A stretch of DNA of 64,000 nt from Clusia tigrina (GCA_920105625.2 OV050030.1:96117152-96181151); one strand, 5' to 3'. Shown: positions 22,361-34,779, counted from the first letter of the stretch. Notes: a model not told the origin generated them from the letters alone. Numbers and translations: made by a program.

Positions 22361-22703
22361 ACCAAAACCTCCAGAAATGTCCGATTTACCTTCAGGAAGA
22401 CTTTCAACAGATACAAGGGCTTTCTTATATATTGGTCTCGACTATTTCGTTCCAATGACGGTAGCTTTAGATCGACGCCCACAGAAGAGAGAAACAAATT
22501 CATGTATTCTTGCAGTTAAAGGATTTATACCAAGGCGTGCCGTTCTGTCGACATAAGATGTGATAATGGAACCAATTTCCACAGAGCCGACCGAGAATTA
22601 AGCGAGGCAACACAACATCAAAATTTCAAATTGGCCGAGGAGTTTTCCAGTTCAATCACAAAATGGATCTTTATCCCTCCTGCGTCACCACATATGGGTG
22701 GAA
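22361..22703 (+). pseudogene. BEL/Pao integrase core, plus strand
   Basis: The plus strand reads a segment ending in DTRAFSYIGLDYF with the first catalytic Asp, TVALDRRPQKR, then CDNGTNFHRADRELSEA (the second Asp region) and ITKWIFIPPASPHMGG before the catalytic Glu. Frames shift near 22500. The bases from 22361 to 22426 repeat the left BEL copy in inverted orientation. At GGTGGAA (22697-22703) it is interrupted by the LINE tail and resumes at 28419. This shows that the right arm holds the undeleted BEL-LINE-BEL order. Confidence 0.9.
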
Positions 22704-23059
22704 TTTTTTTTTTTATTAAATAGTTGGTTTTTTTTTTAAAATTCTCTTATAATAAGATTAACATTAACTATTCAAATCCTAAATCTTATAGCAATATTAA
22801 CCCGCAACCAGTGTATTGGAGTTAGTTACTAGTAACTAAGTAACTAAAGTAAATTATTTAAATATTTAAGTATAACAGTTTAATCTAGTGAGAACAATTC
22901 AATTAAATAATTTCAGTCTAGCCTACGTAACCGTGTGTATGTTTTGGTTTGAAGTAATTGTCTTGCCAAATAATTTAGTTGATATCGGAATTTGAATTTA
23001 TATTTTCACTTAATTTTTTTTTAGCTCAGTTTTTACTAATGGTATTTTAAAATCGCTGT

Positions 23060-23471
23060 GGATGCTATCATTTTTAATGTACCAATCGAAGAATTTTCGA
23101 TTGTGCACGCTGGATTAATTCAATGTTAGATGAGCTACCATTTCCCCGCACCTGGGCTCCATACGTCCACATTGGCTTTATTATTCTATTATACAGTAGA
23201 ACTGTGTATTCTAGTTGCAGTCCTGATTTTTTATTAAGTAACCAATTGATTCCTTGTGATTTCAATTTCATTTGCGTACGTTTGGTTCCATGTGCTTGCG
23301 CCAACTTAGTCTACGATCGAGATGGACCCCAAGATAGGTTACTTCATTAGCTGGAGGAATAGATAGGCCATTTAATGTGACATTAGAGCAATTATGCTTA
23401 CAAAGAGTAAATGTTACGTGGGAACTTTTATTTTCATTTACGCGATGCGCCAATTAGCGAGCCAGGACTCA
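23060..23471 (-). pseudogene. LINE RT C-terminal end, present only on the right
   Basis: The minus strand continues the RT past the point where the left arm breaks. It reads AHRVNENKSSHVTFTL, NEVTYLGVHLDRRLSWRKHM (the RT thumb motif YLGxxLDxxLxWxxHI), then INWLLNKKSGLQLEYTVLLY and YGAQVRGNGSSSNIELIQRAQ. These are the usual C-terminal motifs of jockey-clade ORF2. A frameshift near 23290 separates the two frames. The 3' untranslated region follows to 22704. Confidence 0.9.
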
Positions 23472-23974
23472 ATTAGTTTTAAGTTCTAACTCAGATCTCT
23501 CGATGCAATTCTCGGATTTTGATGGCAGCTCAGGTTGGCAGTATCGTCAACAAAAGTCGACGTCATAAGGCGACTGTCTGAGGGCAAATCGGAAGTAAAT
23601 ACTAGGTATAGCGGTCCGAGTACACTTCCCTTTGGGACACCAGCTTTAATGTTAAGGACGGGGGTGACACAGCGATTGTACAAATATGATTTTTGTATCT
23701 GGTGCACGCTTGCAGGCAAAATTTTTTAGATTTTGTATAATAGACCAGCGTGCCAGACCCTATCAAACGCCTGAGCAATATCAAGGAAAATTGCCGAGCA
23801 GTACTTTTTATCCTCAAAGCTGTTTGTTATTCCACTGGCTATGCGATTTACCTGCTCTATTGTACTGTGTTTCGGGCGAAATCTAAATTATACCACTTTC
23901 TTCGACATCTGGTAAAATTTTTAGCATCAACAGTCTTTCAAAAAGTTTTCACAGCATCGGAAGTAGACTAATAG
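23472..23974 (-). pseudogene. LINE RT palm region, right arm
   Basis: Mirror of 17055-17557, with the same AFDRVWH, GVPKGSVLGP and FVDDTA motifs and the same stop and frameshift positions. Differences are single bases (for example Gln for Lys before NPRIASRD). Shared defects show that the element was already dead before the arms were duplicated. Confidence 0.9.
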
Positions 23975-25582
23975 CAAAGAAGACAGAGAAAATTCCCCCC
24001 AAATTTATTTACCGTTCCGGCCATTTTTTTTTGGTCACACGTATAGTGTATGTGAATTTATTGTGTTTGTTGTAAAAATATTCCATATTCCTGCAGTGAA
24101 AAATATAGGCAGTCTTCAAAATGTACTACTAAATTTAATAGTAAAAAATCAAGTGGTTAATTTACTATTTCAAAACTTATCTATAAGTTAAGCAGTTACT
24201 GACTTCTGCGGCACTTCATTGCCGTGTATACTAAATTTTTCCTTTCTTGTCAATTTAATAAAAAAGGAAGTAAAGACAAACATTGGAATTTGAAGAAAAA
24301 CAGTTCTTCTTATAATTTCAACCACTTTTTGTAATTCCTCAATTTAGAGATAAATCTTCAAGTTAACGCGTGTTTTAAAATATCCGCAAAGTGTCCGGAA
24401 AGAAGAGTGGAAACGTGGCACCATTAATTAACATGCTGAATTAATGGCGAGTACACATTATTATATTATGTACATACATACATATATATGAATTTTACAT
24501 ATAATTATGAGTTTTACTAGTATTTTACATGTCGAGTACACATTATTATAATATGTATATATGAATTTTACATATATTCTGAGTTTTACTAGTACTTTAA
24601 CTAGTTGGTTTCACTGCTGGGATGTTGTCTAAAAATAGCGAATATTCGGAGAAAAAAATCAGAAGAAATCAGGGCTACGTTTAAATTAAACTTTTAGGGG
24701 GTCACTTCATTTGTATTTTAAAAAGAACTGCGAAACTTCTAAAAAGAAAATAAAATAACAAATCAAAAAAAATTGTATTATTTAATTTGGAATTGAAAAC
24801 TCAAATGTTAACAAGTTCTTTTCATAAATTATAACTATTCTTAATGTAAAATCTGATCCAATTGCTTTGCATTTACACTTCTGTTCACTGTAAACGCACC
24901 ATAGTAATCATAAGATGTAGAATAATAATTATTTGGTTTTTTGCCATAATATTATACTACTAATAACTAAAATAATTAATAAAAATTGATTTATATTAAA
25001 ATTGGGTCCGACTGCCCCAGTAATACCCCAAGCGTGTTTAAATATGCATGGCCATGAACGAATAAAAGTGCACAGGGGACAGTAAAAATATTAGAATTTG
25101 GAACAGAGGGCGCCGAAGATTAAGAAATTGACGGTCAAAAGAGAATTCAAAATTTTTACAGTATTCTCACATATAACAACAGTTTCAATAATCTCAGAAA
25201 AATCTTCAAAATAGGTCAAAAATGCAGCTAAACGAATCAAGTTAACGGCTTTATGCTTTTAATTAAACAGAGGTAGTGTTTCTTTCTTTAATAATGAAGA
25301 AAACAATTTTTTATTTTGTCAAATAAATTTTTTTACTTAAACGCAACTGGAATATTTCGACTTGTGGATTTTGTGGTTTCATTGACAATGAGAAATTATC
25401 AAAGAAATTGTATGTTTTCATTTATTTTGAGAAATTAAGTGAATTGAGGAATGACGATAGTTAGAGTTAAGGGGGGTGCACTGTATTTTTACCACTACAT
25501 ACATCAATTTTAAAAACTCCTCTCAGTAGCAGAACTCGCACAAATACATTCAAATCAACTGTCTATTCTTGTATGTTCTTTG
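23975..25582. mobile_element. 1.6-kb AT-rich insert in LINE RT, right arm
   Basis: Mirror of 15447-17054. The flanking duplication is CTAATAG at 23968-23974 (CTATTAG on the other strand) with its partner next to 25583. Identity to the left copy is very high, including the internal tandem repeat at about 24448-24593. There is no coding frame. Confidence 0.6.
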
Positions 25583-26509
25583 CTAATAGGTCTGTGACGC
25601 CGGTTGTGTTTTATCTTTTCCGCGCTTCGGAATTATGATTACCTGTGATATCTTCCAAGCTGAAGGGAAATAACCAATTCGAAATATATTTTAAACAGCT
25701 GCGTTAAAACTTTGAAAGCTATATCTGGTAACTCAGCTACCATTTTGGCAGTAGCTGACTCGTAGCCTGTGCATTTTTTCAAGTTGAAATGATTTAGAAC
25801 TGTGCACTTTATTTCCTTCGTCTTAACTTTAATTGCGCCAAACGTTTTTTGGGTGACCAGAGGTGGAATTACGAAATCATTGGTACCAGGATTAGGTTGA
25901 AACACTTTTTCTAGATGATGAGCAAGCGTTAAGGCATTATCTTTGTTGCTACACGCCCAGCTCCCATTACTCATTCTAAGTTGTGGCTCCGACTCCTATG
26001 GAATTTTGATGCTTTTATTAGCTTTCCACAAGGAATAATTAAAATTTTTTTCTGTAGGGCATAATTTTCTCGCGTAGTTTTTTAAGTGATTTTCCAGCTC
26101 TGCATGTAAAGCTTCACTGAGCCGTTTTTTAGATAAAGCGCAGTTTTGTTTGGTCGTAGGCGACCTGTGTTTTTGCCAAAGGCGGCCGAACCGTAATTTT
26201 CCATTAACTAGGTTTTCAATGTCCATTGTCGTTCTCCGGATACCATGCAATGGGAATGGTAATTTCGGAGGAGTTACATTTACAGCCTCTTACACAAGAA
26301 CGGAATTTATATTTTGCTTCGATTTCGTCTTCGCATTTTAGACGTGTTGAGATATTTATGTGACTGCTTACATATTTTCGATGCGCGAGGCAGTTAGTTC
26401 TTGAAGAGGTTAAATAAGGAGACTCGTAAACTATAGCTTTTTTAAAAAATTTAATTATTACCGGTGAATAATCAGAAGATAAGTCAACGCATGGCTCCGC
26501 AATAAACAC
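25583..26509 (-). pseudogene. LINE RT N-terminal part, right arm
   Basis: Mirror of 14520-15446 with the same three adjoining frames (26509-26216, 26250-25996, 25974-25639) and only isolated amino-acid changes (for example Lys for Asn near IIKFFKKA). Confidence 0.85.
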
Positions 26510-28050
26510 ATTTTTTCAAATACCTTTTATTATCCCAAAGTCAATAAATCTGGTATTTTCTGAGGATCTATAGGCCAATATTTGGATGGCTAGAGGACCC
26601 GAAATCAAGTTTGTAGCGACGATTCATAAGAGCAGAGAACAATTGCTTTCCTGTGGGACTAATCAACCTGGAACCCCAGAAAGTGTGCTTCGCATTAAAA
26701 TCTACAGTTGCTACAAATAGCATAGTGTTTTATTCTACTTCTTATTAACACACCAGTGCCTTCCCATCAGGATGATTCGTCATAGGCAGCTTATAACCAA
26801 CAATGGAAAAGTTGAATTTGTTTCAAAGATGAGTTTCCGAAACAAGCATTACATGAATTTTATTGGAAGACAAAAAGTTTTCTAATTTGGCATTCCAGCA
26901 ATAAAGTTGGCAAATAGAAACAAGTTAATTTTTTGGAAATGAACATTTGCATCATTTGGGTTTGCGTTTTTATGACCTCTTGAACCATATTTAACTTTGT
27001 GGTCATGAACTGTGTTAAATATTGAGTGATGCTCATTAGCATAGCTTCAAGACTTTGATAGTTCGTACCATCGGCTGTATTTGGGTTAACGTTAGTCTTT
27101 ACTATGTTTGCGTACGACATAGCAGACGAACTATTTGAGGACTCAGACTGCCTCAATTTAGTGGTACCTGGTCTAGACTCAGAAGTAGGATTGGGTTGCA
27201 TTTGTTGACGGTGGAAAGGCTTTTTTTAAGGTATATATAAACTGGACATACACAGTAGTTGGCAGTATAATTGCCACTACAGTTACTGCATTTCTTGGCT
27301 TCAGCAATAGATCTGTCTGAGGAGTATTGTGACAAATGGTGAAGACATACTGTACGTAGCGTATAATTCGTTTTCGTGTAGCCATACTCTTGACAATTAC
27401 CTCTTCTCTTGTGAGGTTACTCTACAGTGATACGTCGATTCAACAATTACCGCATATCGTAAATAGGGTGAATTTCATTTGCTTTTCAATTTTCGCGTGT
27501 CAGGTTCAAGCTCGACTCGTAATAGTGGTTGTTGTATTTATTCTTATTTTTTATATTGGAAACGGAATCTAAAACCAGCATTTTCAAGAGGCTCTTTGAT
27601 TTCGTCCGGATCTATATCAGATTCAATGCCTTTGATAACTACCGCAAGTCCCTTCCTACTTTTTAGTTGGTATGTGTAATAGCTCTTTTTATTTTTATCG
27701 AAGTGCGTTATATAATACGGTAGTTGGATTCTTCGTAAATTTATACTTTTGTTTCCGCTATGTTACCTTTCATTAAAGGAATAATATGGAATTTTTGGCT
27801 ATCTATTAGTTGGCTCAAACTTTGCACTAATGCGTTGAAGCTGCGTTCATGTAGATACTTAGGTGATGGCTTATAAGATTTGGAAGTTATTTGATTTTGG
27901 ACTCCAGAGTCCGAAGCATGGATTGTCGATAAAATAGCAAAACGATTTTGGTTAAGAGATTGCTTATAGATTTTTGCTGCTTGTTTACCAAATTTAGTTT
28001 GAGGACTTAACTTACGCTTAACGTGTAGCGATCTGCCTATCTGTATTGTC
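26510..28050 (-). pseudogene. LINE ORF1 and endonuclease remnant, right arm
   Basis: Mirror of about 12980-14520. The same PRE_C2HC motifs, degraded knuckles, Gln/Met-rich C-terminus and VDFNAKHTFWGSR endonuclease motif can be read. The knuckle region here gives a slightly longer frame (27335-27153, KKCSNCSGNYTANYCVCPVY). All larger frame breaks are shared with the left arm. Confidence 0.8.
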
Positions 28051-28425
28051 GCCCTAGCTGTAATTTGTTCACCCGAGAGAGGAGTTAGCTCGCCAGAATG
28101 AGGAATATTACACTGAGCAGATATTTTAATTTCCTTTGTTTATGTATTTGCTCCTCCTCTTTTTTTAAATACATTGTCAGTGTGTGTGCGCATGTTTTCT
28201 TGTTCGGTTGTCTGTGGTGAGGCGCATTGAGATTTCCACGAGCGCTATTTTTTATTTATTTTTTCACTCACTGCTTCTGATACTAAAATTATCAGTTTTA
28301 TGCGTCTCTTTCGATTGGTTGAAAATTTAAATCATTAAATATTTTATTAATTCACTAACAACTGAGGAGCAAACAAAATCACATCCGCACTCTACAATAT
28401 GTAGTTGAAAATTCAGTAGGTGGAA

Positions 28426-28936
28426 GTTGGCAACGATTAATCCAGTTAGTAAAAAATACACTTTCGCAAATTTTGCCTACTCGAAATCTAACCAATAAGC
28501 TTCTACATAGTATGCTGCTAGAGGCTGCTGAAAGAACCATAAAATCGAGACCGTTAACTTATCTCCCATTCGACGAAGAAACTGAAGAAGCTCTCACACC
28601 AAACCACTTCCTGTTAGGTTCATCTAATGGCGAAAAACCTGATGGAATCCTATGCGATGAGAACATTTTGCTGAAGAAAAATTGGTTGCAAGCACAACAA
28701 TTTCCGAATTCGTTCTGGAAGAGGTGGGTACGAGAGGACCTTCCCACACTTACTCGGCGCACTAAGTCGTATCACCAGTCAAAGGTATCGAGAAAGGTGA
28801 TGAAGTGGTAATAGTAGATGAAACTAATCCACGAAATAATTGGCCGAAATTAAAGGTGCTCGACGTATCAGTAAAGATGGGCAAATAAGAAGAACTGTAG
28901 TACAAACTTCAACTAGGATTTATGAAAGACCAGCCG
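28426..28936 (+). pseudogene. BEL/Pao integrase C-terminal part, right arm
   Basis: Mirror of 12092-12609. The plus strand reads GSWQRLIQLVKNTL, LTPNHFLLGSS and FWKRWVREDLPTLTRRTK, with one residue different (Ala for Thr in LEAAERT). Just upstream, GGTGGAA at 28419-28425 is the undamaged LINE target duplication. The core of the same integrase is at 22361-22703. Confidence 0.9.
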
Positions 28937-29338
28937 TTCGAATGCAACAAACGCATTATAATTATATTATAACTAACGCTAAAATCTTATATTATAATCC
29001 AATACTAAAAAAGTAAGACTTAATAAAAATAACGTTTGTTATATTTCTATCCCTTTTTGCAGAAATTTTAAAATATCACAAATCAAGTATTACAAAATTT
29101 GAACTCGTTTGAATTACAGCGTTAATCGCAAACAGCGTTACTCTTACAGCGTTAATTCTTTAAAAACAAATAAGTTCTGTATCTTCTGTAATATTAAAAT
29201 TTCTTCGGCTTTTATTTTCGGAAAAATAATATCGTTATTCAAAGGAATTCCTGTGTATTCAACAACTCCTAAAAACTACATTCATCATTATAAAATATCT
29301 TATACTATTACACTCATTTCATTAACAATATTTCTTAT
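28937..29338 (+). repeat. BEL/Pao 3' LTR, right arm
   Basis: Mirror of 11690-12091, following the BEL integrase end on the plus strand. The outer boundary is approximate. Confidence 0.6.
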
Positions 29339-30632
29339 ATGACGAGTTTTGTTTTCTGGGGAATTACAGTTTCGTGGTCCAACATTTGTTGCAAAGATTG
29401 GGAAAAAACCCAGAAAAAGCTAATCAAACCAACCTTAATTAAATCTTTTATTTTCATTAACTTATTAAATTTTTATTGCATCGCATCTAAGTTCTCATTC
29501 ACATTAAAAAATCTCGCTACATGTAACAGATTTGTCAATATATCAACGAGTTTTCTACTATGGGAATATATTCAATTTTAATTAGTTTATGTAGTTCAAT
29601 CCAGTCGTGTGGATAACTTAATATACAATACAATACAATATAAATAATATATTTCGATGCGATGCGTCATATTTTTTCTGAATTTAATGCTTCATAATTA
29701 GTTTTACTTTGAAGTCGCTTAGGAGCTTTATTTATCATGCTTTTCACTTTTTATTTCTATAAAATGTCGAATCTCAAATAAATCAGCTATTCTGAAATTG
29801 CACATCAACTAATTTTTAAAATTTGTAATTTTTCCAATGATTGTTTTTTCTAATAATAAATCAACGTCATATAATAATACATATAAATTTATATAATATT
29901 ATAAGACATAAACAATTGTACGGGGTATTATTATTATTAAGAATATATCATTACTGAAATCTTCAAACCAACACATCTGTCACCTTAATTAAGTCCATAA
30001 AACTACGACAGGAACTATCATATAAATTTATTTCTTCAACATGTCATTTAAGATGCAGTTTTTACATCCATATGGTTTCATCATTATGGAATAAAAATTC
30101 TTGATTAACACCATGTGCCAAACCCTAGCTGTGTATCTAACTTGTTGAGTTGCCCTAACGCGTAATATTTTTTTGTAAAAACACATTTATAATCAAATAG
30201 ATATATATATATACTCGTATGTTGTTGCGATCGTATTTTTTAGTTGCCAACGTGTGTATTTTTGTTTGGTTCTGTTTTGCTTTTCCTCTTCTGTTTATTG
30301 TTTCCATCTGTCCACTGTTCTGGTGAATGCGGCCAGTCATAGCATAGTGCCAGTTCTGAGGTAGAGATGGCGCTGATTAACTGCTGAAACGGAAAATGGT
30401 GGAATAGCGGAGGAATCCAAGAAATTGACAAAAATGGGGATTAGAAAGGAGGAGGAATATAATTTAAAGCGGTATAGAGGAGTAAACGGGGCTTGTCTTT
30501 TTGAAATCTTGTCGTGTGTCGGTCGGTTGCTAGTCTTGGTGTGCGTTATTTTTTTTTATAGCCGCGGTGTGCTGAGGTTAAATTACAAACATATTCAATT
30601 CAAAATCAGCTAAAAAAAAACCAAGCGAAAGT
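29339..30632. other. AT-rich stretch without recognisable gene, right arm
   Basis: Mirror of 10401-11689, with no domain recognised. A plus-strand frame at 30425-30613 has no counterpart in the left arm and is probably chance. Confidence 0.45.
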
Positions 30633-30821
30633 TATTAGTGGAAGCAGTCCATCCGGTGAAAAATTTCTTGTCGTGGCCTAGTTTTACCCGTCCGTTTTTA
30701 TGGTAATCTGCATCCCCATTTATTGATAAATGCATCCGCAACGGTCTTAGCTTCTTGATCGGGGAGGGGATATACTTCTGCCCATTTACTAAAATCACTG
30801 CTTACCAAACGAACGTGTATT
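30633..30821 (-). pseudogene. Ty3/gypsy integrase core scrap, right arm
   Basis: Mirror of 10212-10400 with the same SDFSKWAEVYPLPDQEAKTV motif (one base differs downstream) and the same following stop. Confidence 0.7.
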
Positions 30822-30847
30822 CACACGAGCTCTCCCTTGTGACATTT

Positions 30848-31697
30848 ATCGTTGTTTAAAACAAAACTATTTTAACAAATTCCGCGAAAGAGACGCTTAA
30901 ACGAAAGTGTTCAATACAGTGTCTAGTTCTGCTTAGATAAACTAAATACAATAATGTCCTGCTCCAGTATAGCAGCGGATCGTGGGAGCACAACCAGCAA
31001 CAACAGCATCTGCCTTCTCTACGATGGTACAACAACTACCTATTCGACTACAACTGCGACATCGGCATGTTCTTCTTTCTGTGCGCAAATTCCACCAAAA
31101 GGTAAGTTAACTCCAATCGCTATCAAAGAGAACACGAACCTCACCCACTACAGATAAAGCGAAAACAACGTCAAACAGTAACAAAAAGCATAAAATAGTA
31201 AAAAACCCAATCCAAAGTAACTAGTAACAGGAGCGATACTACTTCGGAAAGTAAAAACAAATTTGGTGCTTTGACCGTTGATGATGACGAACTTTGCTGA
31301 ATCCTCGCACAATGGACAAGTTGATCAAAAGGAGACCGAAAAAAAACAAATAGTCCAAAAATTTTTTTTAAACAAACTACCCCCTATATACGTGCAAGGC
31401 GTAGAATGTATTAAGACATTAAAGAATGCGCTAATGTTGCAGACAATAGCTTTGTATCTAAAATATTAGCAAACAATGAAGTACGAGTTCAATCGAATGA
31501 CTCGGAAACATACACAAAAATATTCCAAATGCTAAAGCGAAAAGGTACAAAGCCATATACATATAAACCCAAAAATGAATAGGGTTTCAAAGTCATTGTT
31601 TGCAATATGCGCCCCTCTGTAGACCAAGAAGGAATTAAAAATGAGCTTGGCGAAAACGGTCACAATGTTTTAAACATAACTAACATAACTCACCTCT
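30848..31697 (+). pseudogene. 5' end and ORF1 of second LINE family, right arm
   Basis: Mirror of 9336-10185. The ORF1 start at 30954 reads MSCSSIAADRGSTTSNNS and stays open for 67 codons here. The LPPIYVQGVECIKTLK and GFKVIVCNMRPSVDQEGI segments follow in other frames. It breaks at about 31697 into the leader-like stretch. Confidence 0.75.
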
Positions 31698-32102
31698 ACG
31701 TTAGGTAGTCACCTTGTTGCAGTGTAGGGGCTTACTGTGTGCTGGAACATGTCAAATGCAAGACGGTGACATGGTCCAGTACACAAACTAGTCTTCTACG
31801 ATTCCTGCTCAGTCGCTAAGCCAAGTTAGTAGTCCTACTGGCCCATATTGAACGTCTCGTTGAGACCGCCGGATCGCCTAGACAGTAACGAATTGGTCAG
31901 CCCTTCGGGGTAGTGCGGCAATTCTTTTTTTGGGTCGCTGATTGCCGGGCGGAGGAGAAAGAAAACCCCCTGGGCAGGGTTCATCAAACTTATTGATCAA
32001 AAAAAAAACACAGTAAACTCACGGTGGAACAGCTATGCCAGTGAGCTTAATAGCGAACTCCGTACGAGGTCCGGCGAACCTACAGTTTCAATTAGCCTTA
32101 CT
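31698..32102 (+). other. Leader-like GC-richer stretch, right arm
   Basis: Mirror of 8936-9335, directly upstream of the ATG at 32103. Its function is not established. Confidence 0.35.
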
Positions 32103-32348
32103 ATGGGAGTGACCAAAACGCAAAAAAAAAATAAAGAAAATTATATAGAAAAAACAATATTCAATTTATATGAAAGAATGGTCGCTTCAAATGTGCAAAA
32201 TATGGCTACAAAGAGAGAAATCGGACAAGAGAGAAATCTTCTTTTGGACGTACCCGATTTAAGGCTTTGCTTGCCAGGGGCATATCGCTGGAAACAGCTC
32301 GGTCCTTGGGGCAAATCCTGCAAACGTGTCTGCTCGAACGACCCCTAA
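32103..32348 (+). CDS. Unassigned 81-residue ORF, right arm
   Basis: Mirror of the 8685-8935 frame, beginning MGVTKTQKKNKENYIEK. One residue differs (Arg for Ser in NMATKREIGQ). It runs into the LINE fragment at 32349. No family is recognised and it is likely a truncated element frame. Confidence 0.35.
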   Translation: MGVTKTQKKNKENYIEKTIFNLYERMVASNVQNMATKREIGQERNLLLDVPDLRLCLPGAYRWKQLGPWGKSCKRVCSNDP

Positions 32349-33078
32349 AAGATCCAGATCGGATGGCTGATTAATCCCAAAGGTAAGCAATTATTCTCTG
32401 CTCTTATGAACCGTCGCTACAAACTTGATTTCGGGTCCTCTAGCCATCCAAATATTGGCCCAGAGATCCTCGGAAAATACCAGATCTTATTGACTTTGGG
32501 ATAGTAAGAAAAAATTTGTTTGTTAGCGGAGCCATGCCTTGACTTATCTTCTGGTAATAATTAAACTATTTAAAAAAGCTTTAGTTTACGAATCTAATTA
32601 CTGAACCTCTCTACTGGCTCAAATATCGAAAATATGTTAGCAGTCATATAAATATTTCACCATGTCTAAAATGCGAAGACGATATCGAAGCTGCACTTCA
32701 AAATATAAATTCCGTTCTTGTGTCAGCTGCTTTAAAGCAACTCCTCCTAAATTACCATTCACATCGCATTGGAATCATAGTGAATGAAAAAATACGGTTG
32801 AGACGCCATGGGCAAAACACAGATCGCCTACGACCAAACAAAACTGCGCTTTATATAAAAGACGTATCAGTGAAGCTTTACATGCAGAGCTGGAAAATCA
32901 CTACACTACACGAGAAAATTATGTCCTACAGAAAAAAAAATTTAGTTATTCCTTGTGGAAAGCTAATAAAAGCATCAAAATTCCAAAGGAGTCGGAGCCA
33001 CCACTTAGATTGAGTAATGGAAGCTGGGCGTGTACTGACAAAAATAAAGCCTTAGCATTTGCTTATCATCTCCAAATA
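32349..33078 (+). pseudogene. Second copy of jockey-like LINE fragment, right arm
   Basis: Mirror of 7955-8684. It carries QLFSALMNRRYKLDFGSSS from the endonuclease and the 97-residue frame at 32720-33013, with one residue different from the left (His for Gln near the end). Confidence 0.75.
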
Positions 33079-34409
33079 TAATATAACTTCAACGATAATC
33101 ATGTACTGACTTTATTAAGTTTTAGAAGTAAAAAATGTGTGAATTTTTATAAAGCGAGTTTTTAAGAGTTGCAGAGATGCAACTTCGGAGAAACAAGTTT
33201 TGAGTAGTAATGCTTTTAGTTAAACATATGGTACTATGCATTGAAAGAATTAGTTAAGCCAATAATATAATTAGTTCCGCGAAGCAGATTAAGTAATGTG
33301 CTCTGCAATTCCACCACAGATGGTACAGCGATAGCAGGCCACGCTGTCACATGAAAATTTGTAAAAGTATGTTTTGTAAGGTCCAACTAAATGAATAATT
33401 CGAAAGCAGTTTCCAAATACAAGAAGTTTCCAAATCATAAAAAAAAATTGTTGTTTCTGTTCCAATTTTTTCTTTTCTGCATGCAGCTCGTAACTTCAAA
33501 TACTGCTCCAGCCAGCAGCAATTGAACGAATAACAACAAATATGTTCGTCACCATTGATACTGCCGCAGAGGTAATTACCACCTTCACCTACAGTTTGTC
33601 AAAATTCTACACTTAAAAGCGAACCAACATCATCGAAGAAAATACAACCCTCATAGAGTAGAATTTTTAGGTAAAGCTAACAGCCAATGTTGGAACAGAA
33701 ATTCTCAAGGATCCAAAAACCCACCTTAAACAAGGACAAAGATATTAAAACGATATTGCAACTCCAAGGAATACTTGCATCAACTATACAAAGATATATT
33801 CTGTGAGGATTATATATTTATATTCTTCACAGTAGTTTTCAACTGCACAAAATCGCACAGAAACTTTCCAATAACGAAGTTCAACATACAAGCAATACTA
33901 TCATTACACGACGGGTACCATTATTAACAAATGCCCACACTTATCACCACTGATAATTATATTCTACACAAACAACAAAATATAGAACAAATCGCACCAA
34001 CCAGCGTAAATCATCAGAATCTGCCACAAAAACTTGCGAAATACAACGATTAATTATTGTCACTATATAACAATAAAACAATACAAGGAAAAAAATAATA
34101 TTATAATTAAAACAACAGGAACACTAGCCACAACAGCCACAGCACCCAAGCTTACAAAATAGGAATGCTAAATACTTATACAGAGCGTACACCAAAAACA
34201 AAATACACAGCTGGCCCATAGCCAAGGAGGTGTTTTGGGTGTTAAAACACCCCCATAGGGTCCAAAAAGTAAAAAAAAGAAGTATACACATATTTTTATA
34301 TTCAGCATTTGCGCTTACCAATTTGCGCATATTACTGTCTTTTGCTAATTCAATGGTGTGCACATCAATGTGAACAGCATCAGCAAACTTATCACATTGC
34401 GTGCTGTGT
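33079..34409. other. Stretch without recognisable gene, right arm
   Basis: Mirror of 6630-7954, with no domain recognised. Short frames only. Confidence 0.4.
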
Positions 34410-34425
34410 GTACCGCCGGCGGTAC
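34410..34425. other. Perfect 16-bp GC palindrome, right arm
   Basis: GTACCGCCGGCGGTAC, identical to 6614-6629. The flanks have substitutions nearby while the palindrome itself is unchanged, but 16 bp is too short to infer constraint. Confidence 0.7.
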
Positions 34426-34627
34426 AAGCTTCACTTTGATTATAGTGCCGTGTGTAACCTGTGACCTGTAAATTAAATGTGATATATTTTCTGCGGCATT
34501 ACAGTGAAGCAAATAATTATTATATTGTGGCACCTAGAAAAAACTATTTTTTCGTAACTTTTGGAATTTTAAGAATATCTTTTATTTCAGATTAATACAC
34601 TATTTATTGGCACCTTATTAATATATT

Positions 34628-34687
34628 GCTACGAAATTGCCCTCTTGACAATTTATTCTGTTACGAAATTGCCCTCCTGACAATTTA
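34628..34687. repeat. Two-copy 32-bp tandem repeat, right arm
   Basis: Mirror of 6352-6411, with the same two units. Confidence 0.75.
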
Positions 34688-34779
34688 CTCTAACTCTCAA
34701 TACTCGGACTCGTACGACTGGATTGTGTAGTAATCGAACAATCGCTGGCTAAATTAAAATAATGGTTGTGCACTCATTC

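Larger units (their letters stand above)
22704..28418 (-). mobile_element. Jockey-like LINE inserted in BEL integrase, right copy with 3' end
   Basis: The minus-strand LINE runs from 28418 (5') to an A-rich tail at about 22740-22704. It is flanked by GGTGGAA at 22697-22703 and 28419-28425, the expected target-site duplication. It contains ORF1 (26860-28050 region), the endonuclease remnant (about 26510-26870), RT (26509-25583 and 23974-23074) and the 1608-bp insert. It is the same insertion as 12610-17557 and retains the 1045 bp lost there. Confidence 0.92.
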
